Shown piece after piece: positions 24,255 to 35,785 of a stretch of DNA of 64,000 bases. Position numbers and translations under genes: made by a program. The notes beneath the pieces are model-generated. The model was not told the origin of the DNA, did not search any database, and saw only the letters and a program-made list of their open reading frames with translations. The first letter of the stretch is position 1; the number at the start of each line of letters is the position of its first letter. The DNA is taken from positions 123,751 to 187,750 of the forward strand of contig JAJEKB010000844.1 in assembly GCA_022393335.1 (NCBI GenBank), in the 5' to 3' direction. This DNA is from Macrotrachela quadricornifera. Its lineage: Eukaryota > Rotifera > Eurotatoria > Philodinida > Philodinidae.

Positions 24255-25586
24255 TTAAATATTAAGATCATTATGTTTAAATGTTTTTAAAGAAAACTGT
24301 TTTCGTTGTTGTTTTAAACGTTGAAATTCTTCATCATGATTTGAATTATAAATTTTTGATTGCAAATAATATGATGAATTAATAGATGATGTTGTACTAT
24401 TTAATAAAGTTCGTTGTGTTGTTATATTATCATTTTGTTGTGAAAAATTCTTTTGAAAATATGTACAAATACGATAACGAAATGTTATTTTAAGTGTATC
24501 TAAAAATTTTTGATTAAATGCACAATAGAAAAAAAAATTTATTGAATAATTTAATAATAACATTATATTTGTTATTAATTTTTGTATACGAAAACCTCCA
24601 TAAATATAATTTGGATAGTTTTTTTTTGTTATTTGTCGAATAAAATTTGGATATGATACTATTGTAAATGTATTACATATAAGAAAAACGACAACAACTG
24701 CAACAAGTGTTTTTGTTAAACGATGTTCATCACGTAAACGTTTTTGTTTTATTGCTGGTATAATTGGTGTTGATAAAGAATTTAAATAATTATGTTGTCG
24801 TGCAACAAGTTCACCTAATGTATAACGATTTGAATGTTGAACACGTTTAATTAATTTTAAATTAAGAAAAAGTAATATTATAACTGGTAAAATTTGATTT
24901 AATATAAACATTGTTATATAATATGCATTTCTATATGGTAAAAATATTTTTCGAGAATATACAACAACACAAAAACATTGACCAATATGTGAGAAATTTT
25001 TTGATGAATATTGTATAAGAAATGGATGTGTTGAACATGTTGAAGAATTAAATGAACGTTCAGGTCCAAGAACATTTTTTACATTTTCAATTAAAAATCG
25101 AGGAAAACTAAGTAAAGCACATATAAGTAATATTATTATTATTACTATACGTGCATAACGTGGTTTACAAAAACTTCGTGTACGTAATGGATAAGTTGTA
25201 AATAAATATCGTTCAATTGTTAATGCTAATGTTATCATTATACTAACTTGACCAAAATAATTTGCTAATGGCATATAAAATTGTGATTCAAAACGTATTA
25301 AAGTATAAAATATATCCTTATGACGAATATAATCACCACGAACAATTGAAAATGGTGATATAGATATTAATGTTAACATATCAGCTATAGCTAAACCAGT
25401 TAAATATGTATATGGTGATTCTTTGAGACGACGTTGAAGAAGAACACATAAATTAAGTATATTACATACAATACCAAATATACATATAGTTAATATAATA
25501 TAACGATAACCAAATATTTCAATATCATGTAATGTATCAGAATAAATTAATTCATTTTTATTTGATAAACATGGATTTCTACTCAT
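24255..25586 (-). CDS. Rhodopsin-class GPCR, neuropeptide (FMRFamide-like) receptor type
   Basis: 443 aa, intronless, seven hydrophobic segments. TM1 contains GIVCNILNL, TM2 LAIAD (D69), TM3 ends in the ERY form of the DRY motif (E125-R126-Y127), TM6 contains FLICNTF, and TM7 contains NYSINFFFYCAFNQKF. The last two resemble the FxxCN and N-S-x-(x)-NFxxY patterns of FMRFamide-type receptors rather than the general CWxP and NPxxY. The residue 25 before R126 is Ser101, so the usual TM3 cysteine for the extracellular disulphide is missing. The second extracellular loop has several Cys and N-glycosylation sites. Third intracellular loop about 245-290; cytoplasmic tail about 365-443, rich in Ser/Thr/Asn. 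Ligand unknown; expected at the plasma membrane, signalling through G proteins. Confidence 0.85.
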   Translation of the reverse strand: MSRNPCLSNKNELIYSDTLHDIEIFGYRYIILTICIFGIVCNILNLCVLLQRRLKESPYTYLTGLAIADMLTLISISPFSIVRGDYIRHKDIFYTLIRFESQFYMPLANYFGQVSIMITLALTIERYLFTTYPLRTRSFCKPRYARIVIIIILLICALLSFPRFLIENVKNVLGPERSFNSSTCSTHPFLIQYSSKNFSHIGQCFCVVVYSRKIFLPYRNAYYITMFILNQILPVIILLFLNLKLIKRVQHSNRYTLGELVARQHNYLNSLSTPIIPAIKQKRLRDEHRLTKTLVAVVVVFLICNTFTIVSYPNFIRQITKKNYPNYIYGGFRIQKLITNIMLLLNYSINFFFYCAFNQKFLDTLKITFRYRICTYFQKNFSQQNDNITTQRTLLNSTTSSINSSYYLQSKIYNSNHDEEFQRLKQQRKQFSLKTFKHNDLNI

Positions 25587-28500
25587 GATGATATTTTTAA
25601 AGAATTTTTATACATCTAAAAAAATAATTTTCATTGATTATAAGAAAAGAAAAAAAAGAGAAATAAATTATTATTAAAAAAAAATAAAAAGTACTTACTT
25701 TATTCTATCTATCTAAAATTAAATCAGTTTCTGACAATTGAACATATCAAAAACATTCATTTTACAAGATATCTTGTTTTTTTTTTACGGATTTAATTTT
25801 ATATTCATATATATATATAGGAAAATAACACAATCTATTAATTTGTAAAAATAACAAAGTAAAAAGAAAAAATGTTGTATTCTGAAACAAATAAAGTAGA
25901 AAAATAGTTAGTTAGTTTTTCTTCTATTTACCGTTTGTGTAAATAAAGAACACAAATCTTTGAAGAAATTTATTGAATAAGAAAAGAATGATGATTTTAA
26001 TGATAATTTATGTCTTCTTGTACTCATGTATGTCTTTTATGTTGACAAACCATAATTTTGTCAGAATGAATATATTTTAATAATAAATATGAATGAGAGT
26101 GCATTTTGTATACGACGTTTCTATTAAAAACAAGAAAAAGAAATACTATTTAGTTTTTGGGTTTTTTTTATTAAAATTATAATAAAAAATAATAATCTTA
26201 ACTGATAAATAAAAAAAAATATATGTATATATAAATTTTTCTATTATTTATATATAGAAACGGAATGATAGATAATGTCAAATGATTATATATATGCACT
26301 ATAAATAAACAATTTCTTTACCATTCAACGGAATATATTATCTCTGATAATGATTTTTTTTTTTTTTTTTTTTGATAAAATAAGAGAAGTGAATATTCTT
26401 TCCATAGAGAAAAATCATCGTCTTTCAATAATTATTACACTTATTTTATTCTCAAAGGACATATGATTTCATACAGATTTATTTCTCTTTAATAATTGTT
26501 TTGTTTTTTCTTGTTATTCATTCTATCTATCAATAAGCCTGATTTTCGGAAAAAGTAAATGAATACTTCTATTCAAAGATTTTCAAATTGAAAAAAAACT
26601 TTTTTCATCTATAAGTATATATTAATCTAATATGAAAATGTGATAAATGTAATAACAAAATAGATATATCACTATTTCGAATGGTATATTTATTGGTTTA
26701 TACTCAAGAAAAATCTGTATATACATAGTTAGATACGATTAATTGTACCCAAATGATATCTATCAATAAGTTGTTTTTTTTCTTCTTTTTTATTATCATA
26801 GACTATGTCAAAATAAATCATTGATTTTTTATATTATGAATATCGAAGGAATACAATTAAACATTACCTATGTTAAAATTTATTCGTGAGATTAATGATG
26901 TGCATAGTTTATGAATGTTTTTTTTTTTATTTTCTAAAATTATTATACACTAATTTTAGAAAGAAAGTTAATCCTAATTATATGAATAAAATATATCTCT
27001 ATCTATCGAATAGAATTTCATCGTTTCTTACATAGCGATAATTTACTAATAGGTCATTGGTCATTTGATATATTGTAATGAAAAGTAGTATATAATATGA
27101 TATCTATTATTCATAGCTATCGTTAGCAATTATTATAATGAAATATGATGTAATATGAACGAAAAAATCTCCTATGGATTTTTCTTACTTTATATACTGA
27201 AAAAAAAAATTTTAGATAGATCATATTTATCATTTTGAATATCGATGATTTGGTAAGATAAATTATATCTATTTCTATATAGAAATATAATAAGATATTA
27301 TATGAATAATATTCAATCTGAGATTAAGTGAAATATTTGGTTAAAATTTCATATTAATTTTGTACTACTTGTAGATGATAATGTTTAAAAAAAAATCAAT
27401 CATATTTTTCTTCTCTCATAAAATTTTTTTCTAGATTCATAACAAATTTATATTGCATGTTTGATCATCTTAAAAAAAGGCAATTAGTTAGAAATCTATG
27501 TTGGATAAGATAGAAAATAATACAAGCAATTTTAATTTATATCATGTAATGATTATATAAAAATAGGATTAAAGATTTTTTCATCCAAACAGTTAAGAAA
27601 AATAAATAAATATTTTCATAAAGAAATTTATTCAATATATGATCGTTTATTTTAATTACTATCTATTTTTATAATAAGAACATGATTATCATGATTTATA
27701 CTTTTTCAACCTTTTTGTCTTATTGTTAAATTATAAACAATAACATCATGATCTATAAACAACTACAATAGCTGCATTTCGTGTATATTAATAAAAAATA
27801 ATACAGACATGATTCTATAGATAAACCTGATTTAATCTTGTGAATGTAGTAAACATAGAAAAAAGCAACTAGTATATTTATTTATTTATAATATCGTAAT
27901 AGTATTGTTTATAGTTTGACAATAGGAGATTATAGCGAAAAAGGTTAAGGAGAACGTTGCGGTATTGATATAACTTCAAAGGATTGTTAAAATAAACAAT
28001 CGAAAATTTATAATTAAAATTATCTTTTTCATTTTTTATTAATTAATAAAATGAATGTAGATTTAAAAAAATAAAGAGGTCATTATGACATATTATATAA
28101 GAATGATTCAAAATTTTATTATTAGAATAAAATAGGACATCGAAATATCAAGTATATTAAAAGAATAGAAAAGAATAAAGTTATTATAGTTGATAAATCT
28201 TGTAGAATGATGAATAGATATCCTAAAATAAAATTAAAAAAATTAATATATAAAATATTTTAATCAATCAAAACGATTAATCTATGATTTTTATTATTTT
28301 ATTTTATATAAAATTGTTTATATTATTGTGTAATATTAATGGAAAATCGATGGTTCGAATAATATTTCTTTGATAATAACATTATTACTAGAGGGAATAT
28401 TTGTGTCTAAAAATAAGTGTAATGAAATCGAGGACGAATCATTTCAATTAGTAAGATGATTGGTTGATTTGAGGTCAACTGGTATTTTATTGTACAATTA

Positions 28501-28622
28501 ATCATTTATTTTCTTTTTACATTTATTTTATACAAATTTATATGAAATAAAAATTCAAAAAATCTTGTGTGAATTATTAGAATAATTAAAGAGAATACAA
28601 TATGTTGAACTTACAATATTAA
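25587..28622. other. 3-kb extremely AT-rich intergenic region
   Basis: This is the upstream region of the GPCR, reaching to the 3' end of the EF-hand gene. A line counted at 27301-27360 has 10 G/C in 60. A 20-T run lies at 26354-26373. No frame, repeat family or RNA gene could be supported. Confidence 0.5.
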
Positions 28623-28952
28623 TTATTTTTTTTGAGAAGTTGTTGTTTTTGAACTTGATGGTTGTCCTAGCTTAAATTGTTCTAATTGTCCAGTATAAAC
28701 ACGTACCATAAATTTCATATATTCTTCATATGATACTGTTCCATCTTTATTACTATCCATACTTGCAATAACTTGATTAACATCAGTATCTTTATATTCA
28801 ACATTTGATCGACGAAGACATTCTTTCATTTCATCTGGTGTAATAGAACCGTTTTGATTACCATCAAAGTCTACAAATGCTTGTGTAATTTCTATAACTT
28901 GAGCTGGTTTTAATTTACTAAAAACAGAATCGTGAGTCTTTTTTTTATCCAT
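28623..28952 (-). CDS. Two-EF-hand calmodulin-like calcium-binding protein
   Basis: 109 aa. There are two canonical 12-residue loops: DGNQNGSITPDE (30-41) and DSNKDGTVSYEE (66-77), each with G at position 6, a hydrophobic residue at 8 and Glu at 12, so both should bind Ca2+. They are separated by a helix of about 24 residues, as in one lobe of calmodulin. Residues 1-20 are basic and the C-terminus (95-109) is a Ser/Thr/Lys tail. It is about three quarters the length of calmodulin, with one lobe only. A donor-like GTAAGT lies 5' of the ATG (near 29012), suggesting a 5'-UTR intron. The specific role is unknown; probably a small cytosolic Ca2+ sensor. Confidence 0.85.
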   Translation of the reverse strand: MDKKKTHDSVFSKLKPAQVIEITQAFVDFDGNQNGSITPDEMKECLRRSNVEYKDTDVNQVIASMDSNKDGTVSYEEYMKFMVRVYTGQLEQFKLGQPSSSKTTTSQKK

Positions 28953-30879
28953 ATTTTATCGTAATGATAAAAATATTGTGTATTAAATTGTACTATCACG
29001 ATAATATTTAACTTACCGCTTGATAAATCAAGTGTAACCATATGTGTAATAACATTTACGTAGAAGATAAATTAAAATGATAATTGTAAATGCACATGTT
29101 TACTATTCAATCATATATTTTTATACATAAACATGTATTTGGTAGTTATGCACCTTATGTTTATTAAGAATCAGCAAATACTAGAATGAAAGAATGTATC
29201 TTAAGATAGAAAAAAAAACTTTTAGAATTTTTTGTATAATAAATCTTGAAAATTATTTATTCATTAAATAGCGAATGAAATAACAATGAGTATTTTGTGA
29301 ATATTTGAACATAGATAAATTCTATAAACTTGAATTTTTCTCATACAATCATAGTATCAATCTATAATAGAGCAGTTATCAGCTAATGATTATCAGATAA
29401 TTAGATTTTTAATCTTATTAAATTAAACATGCACGAAAATTGAATAGTTATTAATATAGATTTAGTTTTGTTTCTATGGGAAAAAAATTCTAAAAAAATA
29501 ATCAAGAAAAACAGAGAGATGAAACAAAAAACTAAACAGTTTTCAATAATGATTATGTAGATTTCTATAGATCCTTGTAAGCAAGAAAAATAAAATTTGA
29601 TTAATTGTTTCTCAGTCGTGCGAGAGATTGTTTTCAACTGACCAATCATTTTTAAGCTCAAGTGCTTTGCATAGGGTAGCTTTCAATAAGGTATGAAAAA
29701 TTCCCAAAGGATAAATTATTTTAGGGCTTCTGTTCTTAGTTGTAGTTATTCTACTAGAATGTTAGCTTATGGTACGATATATAAAGCGTAATCGAAGGAC
29801 GGTATTTTGGCCTGAAATTTTAATCATAGATACGTCTATTCATTAGTAAAGTACTCGATAAATTTAAGTTAAAAAATATGTATCTTTTTCGGGTTATTAA
29901 GGTCTCAAAAATTTTTAAAATACTATTATCTTTCGGACGATCTGAGTAGTTTTTGAGATTTGAATAAAATCCTTACCATTTTGAACAGAAATTCTAAGGA
30001 AATTTATCTTTTTCAGAATTTTTTATGTTACATTCTACTCTATTTTTCTTCGAAGATTTTTCATTTTGAAATAGTTGGATAGAGTATCAACTACTCTATG
30101 AAATGATATAAATTTTATTCGATTTATTTTATAACTTGTCTAAAAATTTGATAGATCTCAAAAAGTAGCCAAAAACATTTTTATTTCCATCCAGGATTTT
30201 TCAGATTATTCTTCACGTAATTTTTCCGATAACTATTATTTATTGCAGCGCTAAAACTTATTATTTTTATATAGAATAGTAGATCGATTGTTTCTACAGC
30301 AAACTACATAGTTTTCGATGGGCTTCTTTCATATTTCTAGTACAAACGTAATGAATTTCTCCGAAACTCAGTGAATTTTTGCAATAAGTAATACAAATTT
30401 GGTTTTCTACTATTACAATAATCCATTTTAAATCGATTTTATTTAATATTTTTTGCATGAGAAACTGAAACGGATCTCTTCCGTTTGTCAAATCTTCGGA
30501 CAATATGTAAAATAAATAAAATAATGACTATATAATTCCATAGAGTAATTGATGTTTTATCTAATTATATAAAAATAAAAAATTTCCAATGCTTTGCATA
30601 AATACATCAATCTACACAAAACTATGAAAAATATATATAAATTTTGTCTAATTTCGAACATGTCTATTTTTTAAAGCATAATATTCATTTCAAATATAAA
30701 TTTAAAAATATTTTTTTTATTTTTATTTAATTTGTTCAATGATGTAATTAATAAAATCATAATGGTCAACTCGATCAGTAACAAATGTATACACCATTAC
30801 TTTAATTAATTTTTTTAGGAGATTAGGATAGCTTGTTCATATATGAAAGAAAAGAAAAAAGAAGAAGAATGTTTTTTTT
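28953..30879. other. Intergenic region
   Basis: No gene supported. Two short minus-strand frames (29401, 30294) lack domains and plausible splice context. It contains no repeat that I can match elsewhere in the window. Confidence 0.5.
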
Positions 30880-31226
30880 TTATTCATCAGAACGTTTTTT
30901 TGAACCAAAATCATAGAAACGTTTTCTTGTACCAAAATCATAAAAACGTCGAAAATGATCATATTCATCATTTAAATTTTGCAAATCATCATCATTAGCA
31001 TTAAGTGATCGAGAACCAAAATCATAAAAACGTTTATTTGCTAATGATCGTTTAATACGCGTATCAACAATACGATTTTGTTGCTCCTAATTAAAGAAAA
31101 AAAAAAGAAGAAGCAAATAACATAATATTAATAATTTATTTTTTATCTTACTGGAAGAGCACAAGTCATTGTTAATAAAGTAATATAAGCAACAATACAT
31201 ATCAGAAAAATATTGATCGGTTGCAT
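30880..31226 (-). CDS. Neuropeptide precursor with three FYDFG(S/T) copies
   Basis: Two exons, 31226-31152 and 31086-30880, joined across a 65-bp GT..AG intron in phase 0, give 93 aa. Exon 1 is a clean signal peptide (MQPINIFLICIVAYITLL then TMTCALP). The prohormone carries three near-identical motifs: F45-S50 preceded by KR, F73-T78 preceded by RR and followed by RKR, and F82-S87 preceded by KR and followed by KKR. An acidic spacer rich in Asp/Asn (about 53-69) separates copies 1 and 2. The core F-Y-D-F-G recalls the (Y/F)xFG of allatostatin-A peptides, but the Leu-amide is absent, and G is followed by Ser/Thr rather than a basic residue, so amidation is not predicted. It was not reported as an ORF of any length because of its small exons. 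The receptor is unknown. Confidence 0.85.
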
Positions 31227-32278
31227 AGTATTAGATGATTTACAGAATAATAGGAAATATTATCTATAAATGTAAAAGAAAAAAAACAACAGAATTGTTT
31301 TTTTATGACTTGCATCAGAATCTAACTTAGATAAAATGAGTGCATTCATTCGAATAAGAAAAGATTTACTATCTGCATAAAAATGCAATATTCTATCTTT
31401 ATTTATTCCATTGTAGAAACAAAAAAAAAGAAAATAAATCTTATTCTACATAACTCAAAGATTTTTTCATGACAATAACAAAAGCAAAAACATGTTCAAT
31501 GCTAAAAAGCAATACTAATCTAATAGTTCCATCGATAGCAATTAATAAATCGATCGTAAGAAAGAAAAATTATGGAGGCGAAGAAATACACTCCGACTCT
31601 TGTTTTTTTATATCATACTTCACTAGAAATAGTTATGAACAAGAAAAAAAAAACCTAATGTTGTTGCTTGAATGCATTTACTCCAGCCGTCGGCCTAATT
31701 GCCTTTACTAGTTCATCGAAAGTGCCATCATTCTACTTAGATTATTCAATTCATTATCATTCTTTCAATGGTTCTAAGATGTTAATGTAAAGACATACAT
31801 ACGAATATTGGTTTAGTTTATTATTAATGTTAAATTATATACAAGTAAAACCAGAATATCACTTCAATAAATAGTGGGGTTTTTTTTTCTCTTTAATATG
31901 TGATGTCGACAAAAGTAAATTGACTGTTTCAATAAACTATTTCTTTTTTGTATATATAGTAGAATTAAATTTCTTTTGAACAAATAGACGTGTTAAATAA
32001 AACTAGGTTAAAAAATGTGTTGTCTGGTAAGAAGATATGATTTAAGAAAAACAAAACTTGTTGATTGATTAGTATATGTATGATTAACATGTAATTTATG
32101 GAAGATTAATAATAATTAAATTAGAAAAGAATTTTCATTATATTTCTAAGAAAGATAGTTAAATGAATTATTATAAAGAAAAAATATATACATAGATTTT
32201 TATTGATTGTCGATAGAAGCGTATGTAAATAATATTTGACATACAAAGTTTTTATTTCACGAAAGTGAATATAAATAA
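31227..32278. other. Upstream region of the peptide gene
   Basis: AT-rich DNA 5' of the neuropeptide precursor. An 80-codon plus-strand frame at 31469-31711 has no domain or splice context. It should include the peptide gene promoter, but I cannot identify one by motif. Confidence 0.4.
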
Positions 32279-33000
32279 TAAATAACGGGTGTGCTATGAC
32301 GAATAAGAATCTCCGTAATTTGACTATAACTTTTTTTCTTTTTTCTAAAAGAAATGTACTTATACAGTAAATTAAGAAATAAAATTAAACAAAGCTTGTC
32401 TAACTTTCAAAGGGAGCAAAAGTCTTATGAATGCCTGGTGTTTGTGTCTCCTTTTTTCTTATCATCTAGATCATTTCTTCTAACAGTAAATTATACCATA
32501 AGATGCAATGTGAATAGCTCTACAAGTTACATTAAAAATCTTATTTTATATACGTGCTCTTTGTTTTCTTTTAATAAAACACATTCAGTGATGAAAAGAT
32601 GAAATAAGACAAAATGAATTCGTAGTGTATCAAAAGATGATCTTATTCGCAATGTGGAAAGTTGGTTGCACAAAATTTTGTTCACTTTGAAAACAAACAG
32701 CACATATATAAAATAAGATTTTTAATGTAACTTGTAGAGTTATTCACAATGCATCTTATGGTATAATTTACTGTTAGAAGAAATGATCTAGATAATAAAA
32801 AAAAGGAGACATAAACACCAACCATTCATAAGATTTTTGCTACCTTCGAAAGTTGGTCAGGCGTTGTTTAATTCTTTTCTCTTAATTTACTGTATAAGTA
32901 TGTTTCGTTTGGAAAAAGAAGCAGCTCTAAAGATCAAAAAGAAGAAAAGTTATAGTCAAATTATGGGGATTCTTATTCTTTATGGCGCACCCGTTATTTA
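32279..33000. mobile_element. Fold-back element B (722 bp, about 300-bp arms)
   Basis: 32279-32568 is repeated inverted at 32689-33000. The outer ends match over TAAATAACGGGT/ACCCGTTATTTA, and long interior blocks are nearly identical, such as GATCATTTCTTCTAACAG and ACAAGTTACATTAAAAATC with their complements. By eye the arms look roughly 90% identical, much closer than those of element A, so it is younger or homogenised. The loop of about 120 bp has no coding capacity. Target-site duplications were not clear. Confidence 0.8.
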
Positions 33001-34489
33001 AAAACAAAAACGTTCTTTTAAAATTGGATTATAGTTCATTTGAATATCTATTGTAAAAATTATTGTTTCTTATGATTTTTTCAAATAATATATCTTCAGT
33101 TGATGAGATTATTAATTCTCCAGTCCTATGAAGAAATATTTTTGAGATTTTATGTGAACTTATTTTTTTGTATTTTAAAAACGAAATAATTACCTGAAGA
33201 AAAACTAATGGACAATTTTAAGATTATAAAGTCGATCTACTGCTTTGTATTGAATGGATATATTTTGATTTTTAATAAAAAACTGTAGTAAATATGTCAT
33301 AAAATCGACCGAAAAATCATTTTGTTAATAAAACAACAAACTTGTTGACCTTTTAATAATTAATCTGTTGTTTCTTTATATAGAAAGTAGCTATACTACT
33401 AAAAAACGACAAATGAATAAAATCCGTTTTCTTTTAAACATTACAATACATTTGTATCTAGATGTTAATAGACAATCCCATCTTATTAATGATAAGTAAT
33501 TACAACATTCAGCAATTTAATAAATCTCATTGATTCAGCATTGTACTGGTAGTATTTTCCCAAAAAATTTTTCAAAAACTATCATTTGTGTGACAAATTT
33601 CCAACCATGGTCAACATTTCTGATAGATACTAATTCATTCACCTATTAATTTCGCTATATAATAGAGTTTTACTTGCGGCATGATATTGTCTTATTTTAT
33701 ATGCAAATAATGTATAGACTAATAGTTATAATATTGTGGTATATATATAATAAAAATGATGGACAAAATAATTGTTGATTTTTTTGATTTTAGTAGAAAT
33801 GGATGTAGGCTAAACTTTCCAATTAGATTTATTCTGATTATTTATAATCATATGGAGTGAATTTAATTTAGAAAATGGTATTTTCAACAACAATTGTCAC
33901 GAAATAAAAGAAGAATTATTCATACATCAAAATTATTTAGAATGGAATAGACCATAATTTATAAATAATAAATAATTTTTTCTTTGTGTTTTCAATATGT
34001 TCATCTTTTATGACTCTATAGATTTGTGTTCTGTAAGCCTTTGTATACACAAAGAAAGGCAAAATCCTAAAGCCATTATAAGTAATTCTATATATATTCG
34101 ATTATTTAAAATGGTACGATTTTTCTGCAATTTGATTTTGTGTTTGTTTTATACAGAAATAATATTATTCATTTATTTTCAATTGAAAACATATTCGATT
34201 ATGTATATACACAAAAGAAACAAGTATAAATTTTGTAAAGTTTCTAATCCCATTTTCTTTTAAATATATAACTCTCGAATTTATTTATTTTATTTTACAA
34301 TAGATGCCACAAGTAGAAAAAGAAACAAAATGACTTGATCCTCTTTTATACTTAACAACATGATGGAAACATAGCAACCTTATACGAAAAAGAAAAAAAA
34401 AACTTTAACAGAATAAGAGAACAAATTGTGTTGTGGTTACATATATTATTATTTTTCTTTTTTTGATAATTAGAATAATAGTTGGAAAC
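33001..34489. other. Intergenic region
   Basis: AT-rich spacer before CFAP161. The 88-codon frame at 33997 and the 141-codon minus-strand frame at 34352 (the latter overlapping CFAP161 exons) are low-complexity or antisense by-products. Nothing else seen. Confidence 0.5.
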
Positions 34490-35627
34490 ATGATGAACAG
34501 TCGAGCTAATGTTCGACCATATAATCCTCATGTTCTTGTTGGAAATTGGTATGAAGATAGAGTAATGGAAGAAGTATGAAAGCAAAAAAAATGAAACTTT
34601 ATATTTTATTCTTTTTGTATTACTTATATGATTAGGAGGTATTAAAAGATTTTTTGGATAAACGTTATTCAGGTCAATTATCGTCACAAAAAGTGACTGA
34701 AGTTGAACGAATGTCACAATCGGTAATATTTCAAATATCAAAAAAAAACTTTTAATAATTATTGTTACAGATTCCATTGAGTATATCTGCTAGTGATGGT
34801 TTTATTCATTATGGTCATCAAATAATTCTTGCTAATACATGGATTCATTCAGCTCCACATACAGGAGAAAAATCACAATTAAATTGTTGTTTAGCAACTG
34901 GTATTCCACATTTTTCAGGTACAGATGATGGAGCAACTGAAGTAACAGCAACAGGTACAACATTAATGCGTCCTACACTTCGTTCAGCTTTTATTATTCG
35001 AAAGTAAAATAAATTTTAAATAATATATATATATATATTTTTTCATTGATTTTCTAGAGCAAATCTTTCGGTTGATTCTCAACCGGTTAAATATGGTGAT
35101 GAAATAATGATATCAGATACAAATGGCGAAGTAAAACAATTTTTTCCTTTTTTTAATGTTTTATTTATAATTTATTATTAACTATTAGTTATTTTTAACT
35201 TGTGTTAAAAGTTCTACACGTGCTGGAAGAACATGTGATGTAATTTTTACAAATAATCGAAATCGAAATAGTATTTGGATTGTTACGCATCCAAATTCAC
35301 AGTTAAGATTAGAATTTGAAGGATCAGAAGTTAAGGTTAGCATTATTTTATATATATATATATTAAAAATTTATATCATATTTTTCTCTATAGATGGATG
35401 ATAAAATTATTCTTGCTCATGCATCTTCTAATAAATGCTTATCAGTTAATGAACAACATTCGAATAGGTAAACATAAAAGAAATAATAACAAGTTATAAT
35501 TTTTGTTTTGTATTTTAGATCACCATATGGACGGGAATATGAACTTTTATGTGAATTATCTACGGGTAGTCTTGCAACATATAAAGCTCCAATTCTTTGG
35601 AAATTTCAAACTCAACCATCATATTAA
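34490..35627 (+). CDS. CFAP161: Cilia- and flagella-associated protein 161
   Basis: Seven exons: 34490-34573, 34636-34722, 34771-35003, 35058-35130, 35189-35335, 35394-35467, 35519-35627, giving 268 aa with all phases closing. The N-terminus reads VLVGNWYEDRVMEEEVLKDF, matching the conserved VxxGNWxEDxxLEEExxKDF opening of CFAP161, a microtubule inner protein of axonemal doublets in motile cilia. Next comes SISASDGFIHYGHQIILAN (family: QLSxTxDGxIHYGDxVxLxN), then beta-rich segments with VKYGDEIMIS and SIWIVTHPN and a C-terminal LWKFQ. Slightly shorter than vertebrate homologues (about 300 aa). A second in-frame ATG immediately follows the first. It converges with fibulin, whose stop lies 158 bp away; a small hairpin (GTCTATTT/AAATAGAC) sits between them. 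Confidence 0.9.
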
Positions 35628-35785
35628 CACATATTTTTTTTTAGTTCCTTTTTTTTAAACAATCTTATATAAGCGTGAGAGTCTATTTGTGTCATCTTAT
35701 TCTTAAAAAAAATAGACACATTCTTTCTATATTATAACAGAACAAACAAATAGAAAAAAAAAGAAGGTTATCAAAGGATGATTAA

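Noticed and set aside
26354..26373. 20-T homopolymer as a possible poly(A) tail of a retrocopy
   Set aside because: No coding-like sequence or target duplication on either side; other long A/T tracts are common here.
24255..31226. GPCR and FYDFG precursor as a ligand-receptor pair
   Set aside because: Proximity alone is not evidence; peptide genes and their receptors are rarely linked. Kept only as a test suggestion.
32354..32602. 82-codon frame inside fold-back element B
   Set aside because: It runs through one arm and the loop; the mirror arm does not conserve it, so it is a by-product.
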